Assembly (NCBI GenBank): GCA_024641505.1
Contig: JAHECY010000040.1
Location: forward strand, 1 to 35,104
From: Gammaproteobacteria bacterium
GTDB taxonomy: Bacteria > Pseudomonadota > Gammaproteobacteria > SG8-11
Length of the DNA stretch: 35,104 bases
Direction: 5' to 3'
Shown here: one piece after another, positions 14,691 through 23,751 of the stretch
How positions within the stretch are numbered: position 1 is the stretch's first letter
How the letters are laid out: each line of letters begins with the position of its first letter
Position numbers and translations under genes: made by a program
Notes under the pieces: model-generated
Told to the model about the DNA's origin: nothing
Seen by the model: the letters and a program-made list of their open reading frames with translations, nothing else
Database searches by the model: none

Positions 14691-17267
14691 ATGAACACCA
14701 TGAGACGCTTGCTGCCGATACTGCTGGCATTGCTGGCCATTGTATCGTGCGCGGAAAAGCCAGTGAACATAACTCTAGAGATAAGCGCCACCTTGTTCGA
14801 CAAACCTCTGGCCGGCGCCAAGGTCAGCGTCGACGGTGAGTCGGTAGGTGTTACCGATGAGAACGGAAGATTACAGGCCGGTCTTGCGAGACTGCGCGGT
14901 CACAAAGGCCGGGTGAAAGTCGTTCTGGATACACCGGACATGAAGGCCAAGCCCTGGGAAGGAGAATACTCCGTCGCCATGGACGAAAAGTCCGACGCGG
15001 TGAGCGTGGCGTTGGATGCGAAGTTGCTGGGATTTGTCACCGTGGTAGTCACCAGCGGAGGCAATCCGTTACCGGATGCCAGCATTCGGCTGAACAAAAA
15101 GGATCTGGGTAAGACCGATGCGGTAGGTGAGTTCGAGTATGCGTTTGATTCCTGGCCTGACGGTGGCATGACTGTTACTGTCTCTAAGGATGACTATGTG
15201 GCGGACAAATTAAAGATTGAGGGAGTTTCCGGGACGCGCATCGCCGTGGACTTATTTGAACGTGCGATCATTCATGTGAAAACGGTAAGAGATGAGAATG
15301 GCCGCAATATTCCCATTGCCGGCGCCTCGGTCTGGTTGGATGGCACTGAGATCGGCGCCACCGATGACGGCGGTAATTTCGTCTACCGCCATAAAGGCGC
15401 GCATGGGAAGGATGCGAAATTAATGATTAAAGTGAGCGATCACGTACCGTCCAGCTGGCAGGGTCAGGTGCATCTGGCCGGAAAATCGGCTATTACCCGT
15501 TTCTTCTTCCCGGAGCAGGCTACGCCCGTGCGTATGGGGATATATGAATTCGTAAGCAATACCGCTAATGTCGACATCAAAGAAGTCATAGCCCGTATCG
15601 AGAACAAGTTTGCGGACACGCTGAGAGAGGAAACGGCTGCTTTCGACATCATTAAAAACGAGGAGCTGAGAAAACTCATCGCCAACGCAAAAACCAATAT
15701 CGACAAATTAAAACATAAAGGTTGGCAGCAAAAGTCGTTGGCGTCCCATATGGACGTATTGGTGCTGGGCAGTGTCAGCAAGGACGACAGCGGTGGTTTC
15801 TTTATTGAGGTGAACATGTTTCGCAGTGATGGCAAGCTAATTATGAGTCACGTGGCGCAAGCCAGCGGCGACAGTAATTGGCGCATCGGTCGTGCGATCA
15901 ATGACATCGTGGAGAACATTGTTGAACGCTACCCTTTTGAAGCGATGATTACTGCGATTTCCGGCAATGAATACAGTATCAATATCGGCAAGAAAATGTA
16001 TCCCGTTGCCGGTGACGACGTGTTCAGCGTGCTCGCTCTGGACAAGGACGCTTCCGGACGCATTACCGGGGAAAGCGATATTGGAACCCTGAAGGTGGAT
16101 AGTCGCAAGGCGAAACATACCGTGATGGTTGAAGAGGGCCTGGCAAAGGACAAGAAGCCTCAGGTCGGTGACAAAGTGGTGCGTTTGGACAGCGCCCAGC
16201 AGAAAACATCGAATTACGTCAGTTTGTCCGTCAAAGGTGGGGTTGACGGCAGCCGCGTGCCGTTATCGGGCGTGAATGTCTATGTCGATAAGAAATGGAT
16301 TGGCGTCTCGGATATGGGGGGCAAGATCGATATTCCCGCGCGTATCGGCAAGGATGTGGATGTGGTGTTGTATCGGCACGGGTTCAAACAGGTGGCTAAG
16401 ACTATCGAGACCGAAAAGAAGGGGCAGTTGTTTGAGTTTGCCATGGATTCATTTAATTCCAATTTGAAAATGGCATCGGATCCCAACGGGGCGAAAGTAT
16501 ATGTGGATGAGCAGGGCATAGGTAATACGCCCTTGCCCGCTGAATATCCGGTACCGCTGGGATTCCATACCGTGCGATTGTCAAAAGGTGGCGACTATCG
16601 CGATTGGGAGGAGGTCATAGAATTCAACAAACACGAAGAAGATTTTACCGGCAGCAACAAGGTCGTGTTGTTCAAGGATTATCTGAAAATCGGCAGTCGG
16701 GCCTATGAAAGCAGCGATGTGGATGCGGCGATCAATGCGTACCGAAGTGCAACCAAGGAACATCCCGATTTTGCGGAAGCGCATCATCGGCTGGCGCGTA
16801 TGTATATGGATGAAAAAGGTGATTATGACGCGGCCATTGGAGAATTTGAGGCGGTCATCGAAGTACCGGAAGTCAAGCAGCTTATCTTGAAACAGTATGC
16901 GGTAGTCTATACCAATCTCGGTCATGCGTATTTTGCCAAGGGCGAGAAGCTGCAGGAAACGGATCAGGATGGGGCGGCGCGTTACTTCGCCAAAGCCGTC
17001 AGTGTGTTGGGTAAAGCGAGGGAAAATGCCAGATTTTTCCCCAACGAAAATTATGATGAAATCATCCATGACACTTATTACTATCTGGCGGTGTCCTATC
17101 ACAACCTGTATATGTTAACTAAGAACGAAGCGGTTAAAAACAATGCGGAGCTTGCCTGGCAGCAGTATTTCGATTTTTTTCCCACGAAACTGGAAGGACG
17201 CGAGGAGTTCATGCGCATCAAGGAAGCGGCGCGTCTGCTGTGGGATCAGATAAAGGATCATGCCTGA
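14691..17267 (+). CDS. Mosaic lipoprotein: Ig-like repeats, CsgG/FlgT-like core, PEGA, TPR
   Basis: An 858-residue predicted lipoprotein (AIVSC, lipid Cys20). In order: three Ig-like or carboxypeptidase-regulatory-like repeats (about 24-115, 113-195, 193-265), each with a pattern like AKVSVDGESVGVTDENGRL. Next comes a CsgG/FlgT-like alpha-beta segment (about 280-420) containing RMGIYEFVS and MDVLVLGSVSKDD, then a small beta domain (about 420-500) ending QVGDKVVRL. A fourth Ig-like repeat (about 507-590) precedes a PEGA domain (about 592-660, SDPNGAKVYVDEQGIGNTPL) and TPR helices to the end. ATG 14691 follows GGGAGGG closely; ATG 14700 is possible. Probably an outer-membrane-anchored periplasmic scaffold or assembly factor. 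The CsgG/FlgT likeness is by eye only. Confidence 0.85.
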   Translation: MNTMRRLLPILLALLAIVSCAEKPVNITLEISATLFDKPLAGAKVSVDGESVGVTDENGRLQAGLARLRGHKGRVKVVLDTPDMKAKPWEGEYSVAMDEKSDAVSVALDAKLLGFVTVVVTSGGNPLPDASIRLNKKDLGKTDAVGEFEYAFDSWPDGGMTVTVSKDDYVADKLKIEGVSGTRIAVDLFERAIIHVKTVRDENGRNIPIAGASVWLDGTEIGATDDGGNFVYRHKGAHGKDAKLMIKVSDHVPSSWQGQVHLAGKSAITRFFFPEQATPVRMGIYEFVSNTANVDIKEVIARIENKFADTLREETAAFDIIKNEELRKLIANAKTNIDKLKHKGWQQKSLASHMDVLVLGSVSKDDSGGFFIEVNMFRSDGKLIMSHVAQASGDSNWRIGRAINDIVENIVERYPFEAMITAISGNEYSINIGKKMYPVAGDDVFSVLALDKDASGRITGESDIGTLKVDSRKAKHTVMVEEGLAKDKKPQVGDKVVRLDSAQQKTSNYVSLSVKGGVDGSRVPLSGVNVYVDKKWIGVSDMGGKIDIPARIGKDVDVVLYRHGFKQVAKTIETEKKGQLFEFAMDSFNSNLKMASDPNGAKVYVDEQGIGNTPLPAEYPVPLGFHTVRLSKGGDYRDWEEVIEFNKHEEDFTGSNKVVLFKDYLKIGSRAYESSDVDAAINAYRSATKEHPDFAEAHHRLARMYMDEKGDYDAAIGEFEAVIEVPEVKQLILKQYAVVYTNLGHAYFAKGEKLQETDQDGAARYFAKAVSVLGKARENARFFPNENYDEIIHDTYYYLAVSYHNLYMLTKNEAVKNNAELAWQQYFDFFPTKLEGREEFMRIKEAARLLWDQIKDHA

Positions 17268-17303
17268 TTACGCGGCGGAATATCGCATGGATATCACTTG
17301 CTC

Positions 17304-18680
17304 ATGAAATGGGTTGCCGCGACCACCGCTACGCTCCTGTTATGCTCCGTACCGGCGGCGGAATTGCCGCCGGCGCCACAGGTCCCGGTGATAAATTCCG
17401 CTCCGGTGAAGCCACAGGTGAATCCGGCAAATGTTTTTCCCGGCTATTCCGCGCCAGTGTCGCCGAGTCTGCCGACAGCGGATGTGGATGGAATCCATAA
17501 CACCGGGAGCGCCAGTGTCGACAAGGCATCGGTGAGCACCAGAGCTGATGATGTGCCCGGTGACGAACCGGTTGCCGTGGGTCCGCCAGCGCTTGTCGAT
17601 GAGGATGTGGTGCCGGTACCGGTGCGTTCCTTATTGAGTGTCATCGTGCCGGGTAAGAACGATGCGCGCCCTGTATGGTCGCCGGACGGCAGCTTGCTGA
17701 GCTTTGAACGCTCGGTAAATGGCAAGCAGGAAATCATGATCAGTCGTCCTGATGGTACGGTTATCAAGAAAATATACTACAAGTCGGCATCGACCAAGAC
17801 GGATATCGGTCTGGCATTACTGTTGCCGGAACTGGCGCAGGCCTCGGAAAGCTTTAATGCCAACCTCGCATGGTCGCCACAGGGCGACCGGTTTGTGTTC
17901 ATGAGTAACGCGGGCGAGGGGAACTATGACCTGTATGTCGATGGCGTCAATGATGACGCTACGGCGCGCCTGACGGACAGTTCTCAGAAAGACGGGCAGC
18001 CCCATTGGTCTCCGATCGGCAACGAAGTGGTGTTCGTTTCAGGACGCAGTGGTAATGCCTTGGTATATACGATGAATCTGGCAACCCGTGAACTCAAGCC
18101 GGTTACCACTGGACTGGAAACTTACCTGTATCCGCGCTGGTCACCGGAGGGCAAGCGGATCAGCGTCATGTATGGCAGCAATTCCAATCATGACATCTTG
18201 ATGATCAGCGGCATGGACGATGGCGCGCATACCGTTACCTCATTGATCGATTGGAGTTATGATGATATCAGTCCCACCTGGTCGCCGGATGGCACCAAAG
18301 TGGCATTTTATAGCAATTACAATTCACGTGGTGACACCGGGAGCTGGTCAATCATGGTGCTTGATGCAGTTGCTGGCGCCAACAACTCGAAACAAGATTT
18401 GATACGGCAGGTGGTGGTGGAGGATGTGGTGCCGGATGTAGCCAGCGGTCCAGCCTGGATGCCGGATTCGCAGCATATCGCATACGTGAAGAACGAAAAG
18501 CATGACTATAATCCGATTTATATCGCCGATATCTCTACCCACAAAAGCAGGAAATTATTCACCGGGACCACCATCAATCACGATCTCAATATTTCGGTGC
18601 ATGGCGTGCTGGCGTTTCGGGCGCAAGTGGATCAATGGGATCACATTTTTCTGGCGGAATTGGCGGGAGTGAAATTGTGA
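17304..18680 (+). CDS. TolB-like beta-propeller protein, exported
   Basis: A 458-residue exported protein with a signal peptide (about 1-20, ending VPAA), a Pro/Val-rich low-complexity linker to about residue 110, then a TolB/PD40-type beta-propeller. The hallmark W-S-P-[DE]-G repeats are clear: VWSPDGSLLSF, AWSPQGDRFVF, HWSPIGNEVVF, RWSPEGKRISV and TWSPDGTKVAF, with a diverged sixth (AWMPDSQHIAY). Proteins of this kind bind partners in the periplasm; TolB itself links Pal and the Tol complex, but this protein lacks the TolB N-terminal domain, so it is not assigned as TolB. ATG 17304 is chosen over TTG 17298 although the ribosome-binding site is weak. Its stop overlaps the next gene's GTG by 4 bases. 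Confidence 0.9.
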   Translation: MKWVAATTATLLLCSVPAAELPPAPQVPVINSAPVKPQVNPANVFPGYSAPVSPSLPTADVDGIHNTGSASVDKASVSTRADDVPGDEPVAVGPPALVDEDVVPVPVRSLLSVIVPGKNDARPVWSPDGSLLSFERSVNGKQEIMISRPDGTVIKKIYYKSASTKTDIGLALLLPELAQASESFNANLAWSPQGDRFVFMSNAGEGNYDLYVDGVNDDATARLTDSSQKDGQPHWSPIGNEVVFVSGRSGNALVYTMNLATRELKPVTTGLETYLYPRWSPEGKRISVMYGSNSNHDILMISGMDDGAHTVTSLIDWSYDDISPTWSPDGTKVAFYSNYNSRGDTGSWSIMVLDAVAGANNSKQDLIRQVVVEDVVPDVASGPAWMPDSQHIAYVKNEKHDYNPIYIADISTHKSRKLFTGTTINHDLNISVHGVLAFRAQVDQWDHIFLAELAGVKL

Positions 18681-20170
18681 ATAGAGGGCTAACAACTACC
18701 CGCAGATGGTCGGTGATGGCGATATTCGTCAGTCTTTTGCTGCAGTTGCAAGTCGCTTCGGCGGAGGTAGATCCCAAGGCGGCGCAGCTCATCATGATTA
18801 ATCGCTACCAGAGCGCGATAAAATTACTGACATCGGGTATGGCACCGGTAGAAGATGAACAGACACAGCTGTTGATGGGGACGGTGTTTTATAAGGATGC
18901 CATGTTGCATCGGGAACTGGCTGCCGCCAGTGCTGAGGTGGTCCCCCGGTACTGGCAAAAACTCGCCGCGGAAACCGGCGCGCAACGCAGCCGTTACGTG
19001 GATTTATTCTCGGGACTGGCGCTGCTGGAAACGGGCCAGGCAAAGCCGGCGATAGCGACATTGAAAAAATTTCTGAGTAACAAGAATCTTTCGGGAAAAT
19101 ATCAGGAAGTGGCACGCGTCAACCTGGGTCTGGCCTACCATCTGGCGGGACATACGACGCAAGCCAGAAAATTGTGGCAACGTATCGACAGTGCTGATCC
19201 GGAGGTCAGAGCGGTACTGGCAGGGGCGTATCAGCGCGCAGGATTGGTCGAGTTCAAGCCTATGGAGCTGATCCAAACTGCGGTGCTGGCGGTCGGTAAA
19301 GATGCGGTCATGTCGCCGTTGGTGCTGGAGAACGCGCTGCTGATCTATGGCGCCGCGAATGCTTATGACAAGGGCCTGGAGTTAATTCGGGATGAAACCG
19401 TCAGCGCGCCCGTATATGTGGAGCAAATCGGCGGCGACAAGACGCTAAATTTCTACAGTATCGCCTTACCGAATCGTATCGCTCGCATCTATTATCTGGC
19501 GAGCCTGCACTATCTACAGGCGGCGCAGCAATCCAATGCTTTTCGCAATGTGGCTCAATATTATTTGGCGGCGGCATATCTGAATTTCGAAGAACACGAT
19601 AAGGCCGTGGCGGCGGTAGCATCGGCAAGAAGTGGCGGTGCGCTGGCGACGGCTTTCGATAATCGGGCCGAAATCATGGAAGTAGCGCTTAAACAATCCA
19701 TTGATAAAAGCTCGCTCCATACGAAATTGATTAGCGAGCTTGCGCATAAATTCAACGGCAAGCCGGAACTGATGGCGGAACTGGTAACGATCTGTACGGA
19801 TTTGAAACTTGATTGCACTCAAGCCATGGTGGCCGCCAAAGCGGAAGCGGAGCGCAGCCAGAGTGAGCGCTATCGCCTGCTGCATTCCGCGCTGGGATTT
19901 TATTATTTACGGCAAGGCAAGAATGCCATGGCGCTGAGCTATCTGGAAACGGGGCGCGACAAGAGCATGAAAAACAAGATGGAAAGCAATGATCCGCTTA
20001 TGCTGGTGCGTCTGGCGCAGCTTTACCTGGACGAAAAAAGTTTCTCCGAAAATTTGGAGATATACTTCGAATTGGGCAAGGAATACCCTGCGGTGCGTCA
20101 AATACAGGAAGCGGTCCAGGGTGTGTATGCCATGGAATTCAAAAGCGCCGGTGACGTGAAAATATTCTGA
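18677..20170 (+). CDS. Exported TPR-repeat protein
   Basis: A 497-residue protein with a signal peptide (hydrophobic stretch MAIFVSLLLQLQVASA, likely cut after ASA) and then almost continuous alpha-helical repeats of TPR type, for example VARVNLGLAYHLAGHTTQARKL and YRLLHSALGFYYLRQGKNAM. GTG at 18677 is chosen: it overlaps the previous stop (GTGA) and has GGGAG about 8 bases upstream, whereas the ATG at 18635 in the same frame would overlap the previous gene by 46 bases. Such proteins are periplasmic protein-protein scaffolds. No enzymatic motif. Position between the propeller and the ABC binding protein suggests it belongs to the same assembly. Confidence 0.87.
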   Translation: MNRGLTTTRRWSVMAIFVSLLLQLQVASAEVDPKAAQLIMINRYQSAIKLLTSGMAPVEDEQTQLLMGTVFYKDAMLHRELAAASAEVVPRYWQKLAAETGAQRSRYVDLFSGLALLETGQAKPAIATLKKFLSNKNLSGKYQEVARVNLGLAYHLAGHTTQARKLWQRIDSADPEVRAVLAGAYQRAGLVEFKPMELIQTAVLAVGKDAVMSPLVLENALLIYGAANAYDKGLELIRDETVSAPVYVEQIGGDKTLNFYSIALPNRIARIYYLASLHYLQAAQQSNAFRNVAQYYLAAAYLNFEEHDKAVAAVASARSGGALATAFDNRAEIMEVALKQSIDKSSLHTKLISELAHKFNGKPELMAELVTICTDLKLDCTQAMVAAKAEAERSQSERYRLLHSALGFYYLRQGKNAMALSYLETGRDKSMKNKMESNDPLMLVRLAQLYLDEKSFSENLEIYFELGKEYPAVRQIQEAVQGVYAMEFKSAGDVKIF

Positions 20171-20202
20171 TACTGAGACTTGACGAAGATGAGGGCTGCG
20201 AC

Positions 20203-21816
20203 ATGAGGCTGATTAAAATAACGATACTGTTTCTGATTCCTGTGTGCATGGGACTGATTACGAGCGCGCATGCGACGTCCAGCAATGATGGTCGTCCGGT
20301 CGGCGGCATGCTGAACTACGGTGAATACGGTCGCCCGGCGACCATAGATCCTATAACCAGCAACGATATGATCGCGCTGCGCATTTCGGAGCTTCTGTTC
20401 AATGGCTTGGTGGGAATCAATGCCAAGCAGGAAATCGTGCCGGAGTTGGCGCAAAAATGGGATGTGTCACCGGATGGCAGTGTCTACACGTTTTATTTGC
20501 GACCGGATGTGAAGTGGCATCCCCGTCCCGGCGAGGAAGCCAAACCGTTTACCGCAAATGATGTGGTGTTTACTTACAACATCATGATGCATCCGAAGAC
20601 CGTGACATCTCTAAAAGTGCGCTATGAATTCATTCAGGAAGCAAAGAAGATCGATGAACATACCGTGCAGTTCATCCTCAAGCGCCCGATACTCAACGCG
20701 TTGGCGAAATTCACTTTCAAGATAATTCCCGAATTTGGTCCGCAAAACAGCCTGTATCTGCGCCGTGATGATCCGTTCGTGCGCAACCCTGTCGGTACCG
20801 GTCCCTACCGCTTGGTGGAAACAACTGCCAATGGCGAAGTGGTAATGGAGGCCAATCAGAGTTATTTCATGGGTCGTCCGCACATCGACAAATTCGTGGC
20901 CAAGCCGTTTGCCGACCAGAACATCATGAATCAGGCATTGATGTTCAACTCCATCGATATGACGGTATTGGTAAATCCACGTGATATCCCGGAACTGCAA
21001 GGCGACAAACGCTATGTACTGCAACCCTATAACGCCTTGTCCTATGCTTTTTTCGGCTATAACACGCGTAACCCTCTGCTGGTCGACAAGCGCGTGCGTA
21101 AGGCATTTACCCTGGCGATCAACCGCGAAGAAATGCTTGATTCCTTTTTTAATTCGCGTGGCACGGTAATCTCGGGACCGTTCGCCCCAGGTAGTTGGGC
21201 TTACAATTTGGACGTGAGGCCCGACCCTTATGATACTGATAGAGCACGGGCGTTATTACAGGAAGCCGGATTCAGTCAGGGAGATGATGGCATTATGGTC
21301 AAGGACGGCAAACGGTTAAGTCTCTCTCTCAAGGTACCGATTGCCAAGGAAAGCGAGGCCACTAAGCGTGTGGTTTTAGCGTTCAAGAACTATCTGAAGA
21401 AAGTCGGTGCGGAAGTCAATGTTGAATTCATGGAGTGGCAAGCCTGGAAGGAAGCGGTATTTCAAAATCATGAATTCGACATCATGTTCGCTTCCTGGGT
21501 GTTCGATGACTCCGCAGATATTTCATCTCTGTTTCATTCCGCGGAAATTGGCCCGTGGAAGAACAACTTCGGCGCCTACTCGAATCCGGAAATCGATGGT
21601 CTGATTGCGGAAGCCAAACTGAGTCTTGATCATGAGAAGAAACGTACTATCTACCGGAAATTGCATGCCATGCTGTCTGAGGAAAGCCCTTATACATTCC
21701 TCTGGACCTTGACAAACTACGCCGGTTACAACAAAAAGATCCGGCACGTCAATATACACCCCTACAAGTTTTTCACTTTCGCCGATAGCTGGTATATTCC
21801 AGAGGGCAAACAATGA
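20203..21816 (+). CDS. ABC transporter substrate-binding protein, family 5 (peptide/nickel type)
   Basis: A 537-residue periplasmic binding protein with a signal peptide cut after SAHA (about residue 24). It shows the family-5 signatures: a start like PATIDPITSNDMIALRISEL, LAQKWDVSPDGSVYTFYLRPDVKWH, FTANDVVFTYN, and RKAFTLAINREEM with the following segment to about residue 330. Members bind di-/oligopeptides, nickel or related ligands; the substrate here is not predictable. It lies 32 bases after the TPR gene and is followed by a strong hairpin before the permease genes, a common way of giving the binding protein a higher level than the membrane parts. Confidence 0.94.
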   Translation: MRLIKITILFLIPVCMGLITSAHATSSNDGRPVGGMLNYGEYGRPATIDPITSNDMIALRISELLFNGLVGINAKQEIVPELAQKWDVSPDGSVYTFYLRPDVKWHPRPGEEAKPFTANDVVFTYNIMMHPKTVTSLKVRYEFIQEAKKIDEHTVQFILKRPILNALAKFTFKIIPEFGPQNSLYLRRDDPFVRNPVGTGPYRLVETTANGEVVMEANQSYFMGRPHIDKFVAKPFADQNIMNQALMFNSIDMTVLVNPRDIPELQGDKRYVLQPYNALSYAFFGYNTRNPLLVDKRVRKAFTLAINREEMLDSFFNSRGTVISGPFAPGSWAYNLDVRPDPYDTDRARALLQEAGFSQGDDGIMVKDGKRLSLSLKVPIAKESEATKRVVLAFKNYLKKVGAEVNVEFMEWQAWKEAVFQNHEFDIMFASWVFDDSADISSLFHSAEIGPWKNNFGAYSNPEIDGLIAEAKLSLDHEKKRTIYRKLHAMLSEESPYTFLWTLTNYAGYNKKIRHVNIHPYKFFTFADSWYIPEGKQ

Positions 21817-21832
21817 TAACCTAACCGGGCAA

Positions 21833-21861
21833 AACCGGTGCACCTGCCGGGTGCACCGGTT
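21833..21861 (+). terminator. Intercistronic hairpin / partial terminator after the binding-protein gene
   Basis: An 11-bp perfect stem (AACCGGTGCAC, 21833-21843, against GTGCACCGGTT, 21851-21861) with a 7-base loop, followed by a weak U-rich stretch (GTTATTCT). It lies 17 bases after the binding-protein stop and ahead of the first permease. It probably attenuates read-through or protects the upstream mRNA from 3' exonucleases. Confidence 0.7.
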
Positions 21862-21884
21862 GTTATTCTGAGAAGGATGGGGCG

Positions 21885-22853
21885 TTGGCGCAATTCGATA
21901 AATATAAACCCGTCATTCTGGTGATTTCCCGGGAATTGCTCCTTACTGCGCTATTGTTGCTAGGTATCAGTATGGTCGTGTTTGCCATATTGTATCTGGC
22001 GCCAGGTGATCCGTTCGCCGTGTTGCTGGGCGGCCAACTGGTCTCGGAATCAGAACGACAGGCATTATTGGAGTCATTGGGACTGCCTTCAACCTGGTAT
22101 GGACAGTATTTCTCCTGGTTGGGCCATATGCTACAGGGGGATTTTGGCAATTCACTGCGCAGCGGGGTGCCCGTGGCCCAGGAATTGGTATCGACGGGGC
22201 TTAATACCCTGTACCTGATTGTCGGCGCCATGCTCGTGACCCTGGGGTTCGCGGTACCGATCGCCATCTATAGCGTCTCCCGGGAACACAGTTTGGCCAC
22301 CTGGTTGATGACCATACTTACCTATATAGTTTCCGCGCTGCCATTGTTCTGGCTTGGTTATATTTTGATCTACTATTTTACCCGTCAGTTGGGGATTTTC
22401 CCCGTGTCCACCAGCTCCGGCAGCGGGGAATCCCTGAACTGGCTGCATCTGGTGTTGCCGGTGCTGTTGCTGGGCATTGGTAATGGTGCGGTGGGGGAAA
22501 TCTTGCGGCACCTGCGCATGGAGTTGCAGCGTGTCATGGACGAGGAATACGTGCGCACGGCACGCGCAAAGGGAGCGCCTGTGTGGCGACATGCGTTCGC
22601 CGAAGGCCTGCTGTTGCCGATAACGGAGATGGTGGCCGCCAAATTGCCTCATTTGTTGGGCGGCGCGATCATTGTCGAACAAGTATTCAACTGGCCGGGT
22701 CTGGGACGCCTTGCCTGGCAAGCGGCATTGGATCGGGATTACCCGGTCATTCTCGCGGTGGCCGTGGTGGCGGCGGCGATGGTGCGCATGGGCAGTTTGT
22801 TGCACAGGTTTGTCTATATTTCAGTCAATCCCCGGGCTTCTCAGGAACATTAG
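21885..22853 (+). CDS. Peptide-type ABC transporter permease (DppB/OppB-like)
   Basis: A 322-residue inner-membrane permease with several hydrophobic helices. Family marks are LYLAPGDPFAVLLGG near the N terminus, the long loop with YGQYFSWLGHMLQGDFGNSL, and the EAA-type cytoplasmic motif around EEYVRTARAKGAPVWRHAFA that docks on the ATPase. The C-terminal part has HLLGGAIIVEQVFNWPGLG. The start is TTG at 21885 with AAGGA 7 bases upstream; no earlier ATG fits. It forms the transmembrane channel together with the next gene, which starts 13 bases after its stop. Confidence 0.93.
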   Translation: MAQFDKYKPVILVISRELLLTALLLLGISMVVFAILYLAPGDPFAVLLGGQLVSESERQALLESLGLPSTWYGQYFSWLGHMLQGDFGNSLRSGVPVAQELVSTGLNTLYLIVGAMLVTLGFAVPIAIYSVSREHSLATWLMTILTYIVSALPLFWLGYILIYYFTRQLGIFPVSTSSGSGESLNWLHLVLPVLLLGIGNGAVGEILRHLRMELQRVMDEEYVRTARAKGAPVWRHAFAEGLLLPITEMVAAKLPHLLGGAIIVEQVFNWPGLGRLAWQAALDRDYPVILAVAVVAAAMVRMGSLLHRFVYISVNPRASQEH

Positions 22854-22866
22854 CAAAGGAATCGAA

Positions 22867-23751
22867 ATGCTGTTTCGGCAATTTCAGGTAGAGATCAGCG
22901 AATCCAATCAATTGTCGTGGTGGCGTACCGCCGGCCGAAAAAACAAGATTTATGTCATCTATGGGCTGGCTGTGGTGTTGGCAGTACTGGTTTCCTATGG
23001 GCTTGGTGCCTTGCACTGGCTGCCGCATGATCCTGACGACATGAATTTCGACAGCTTGATGGCGGGTCCCTTCACCGGCGGTTATCTTCTGGGCACCGAT
23101 TTTATGGGTCGCGATTTGTTGACCCGGTTGATATTGGGTACCCAGGCTTATTTTCTTCCCGGCTTGATGGCAATCGCTATCGCGTTGGTGTTGGGTGCCG
23201 TGCTCGGCGTCAGCGCCGGCTATCGGGGCGGAAGAGTAGATACCGTGGTCGTGTACTGCAATAATTTGATCGACTCGTTTCCGCGTTTGATTCTGGTGTT
23301 GCTGGTCATTGCCGCGTTCAAACCCGATATCTACTACATCATGGCCGTGGTTGGTGTCACTGCCGCGCCCCTGGTCGCATCCCTGGTCAAGGGGAAAGTC
23401 CTGTTTTTACGGCAGAAAAATTTTATCGAATCGGCCATCGCCCTGGGGATTCCCGCCCGGGTAATCATCATCAAGCACATACTCTGGTATAACTGCCGGG
23501 CATTGTTGTTGATTCAGGCCACGCTCGGCATGGCGGAAGCCATACTTATAGAAACCAGTCTCAGTTACCTCGGTTTTGGCGTGCAGGAACCGATTCCGTC
23601 TTGGGGCAATATGGTACAAGCGGGCGCCAATTATTTACTGCAGGGTAATTTCTGGCCCTCCACGGCGCCGGCGCTGGCCATCTTGTTTACCGTGCTGGGG
23701 TTTCATCTGCTGGGCGACGGACTCAATGACATTCTGGAACGCCAACAATGA
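22867..23751 (+). CDS. Peptide-type ABC transporter permease (DppC/OppC-like)
   Basis: A 294-residue second permease. Typical features are the N-terminal cytosolic arm before the first helix (about 35-52), LLGTDFMGRDLLTRLILGT (compare GTDxxGRDxxSR), the periplasmic and membrane segments around LVLGAVLGVSAGYRGGRVD, the EAA-like stretch FIESAIALGIPARVIIIKHI, and LGFGVQEPIPSWGNM. ATG 22867 has AAAGGA 6 bases upstream; the frame is open further upstream, but that would run inside the preceding permease gene. The stop overlaps the next gene's start as ATGA. Partner of the DppB-like protein. Confidence 0.93.
   Translation: MLFRQFQVEISESNQLSWWRTAGRKNKIYVIYGLAVVLAVLVSYGLGALHWLPHDPDDMNFDSLMAGPFTGGYLLGTDFMGRDLLTRLILGTQAYFLPGLMAIAIALVLGAVLGVSAGYRGGRVDTVVVYCNNLIDSFPRLILVLLVIAAFKPDIYYIMAVVGVTAAPLVASLVKGKVLFLRQKNFIESAIALGIPARVIIIKHILWYNCRALLLIQATLGMAEAILIETSLSYLGFGVQEPIPSWGNMVQAGANYLLQGNFWPSTAPALAILFTVLGFHLLGDGLNDILERQQ

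Noticed and set aside
18635-18676. Earlier ATG start for the TPR protein
   Set aside because: It would overlap the propeller gene by 46 bases and add a polar stretch before the signal peptide; the GTG at 18677 has a good ribosome-binding site and a 4-base overlap.
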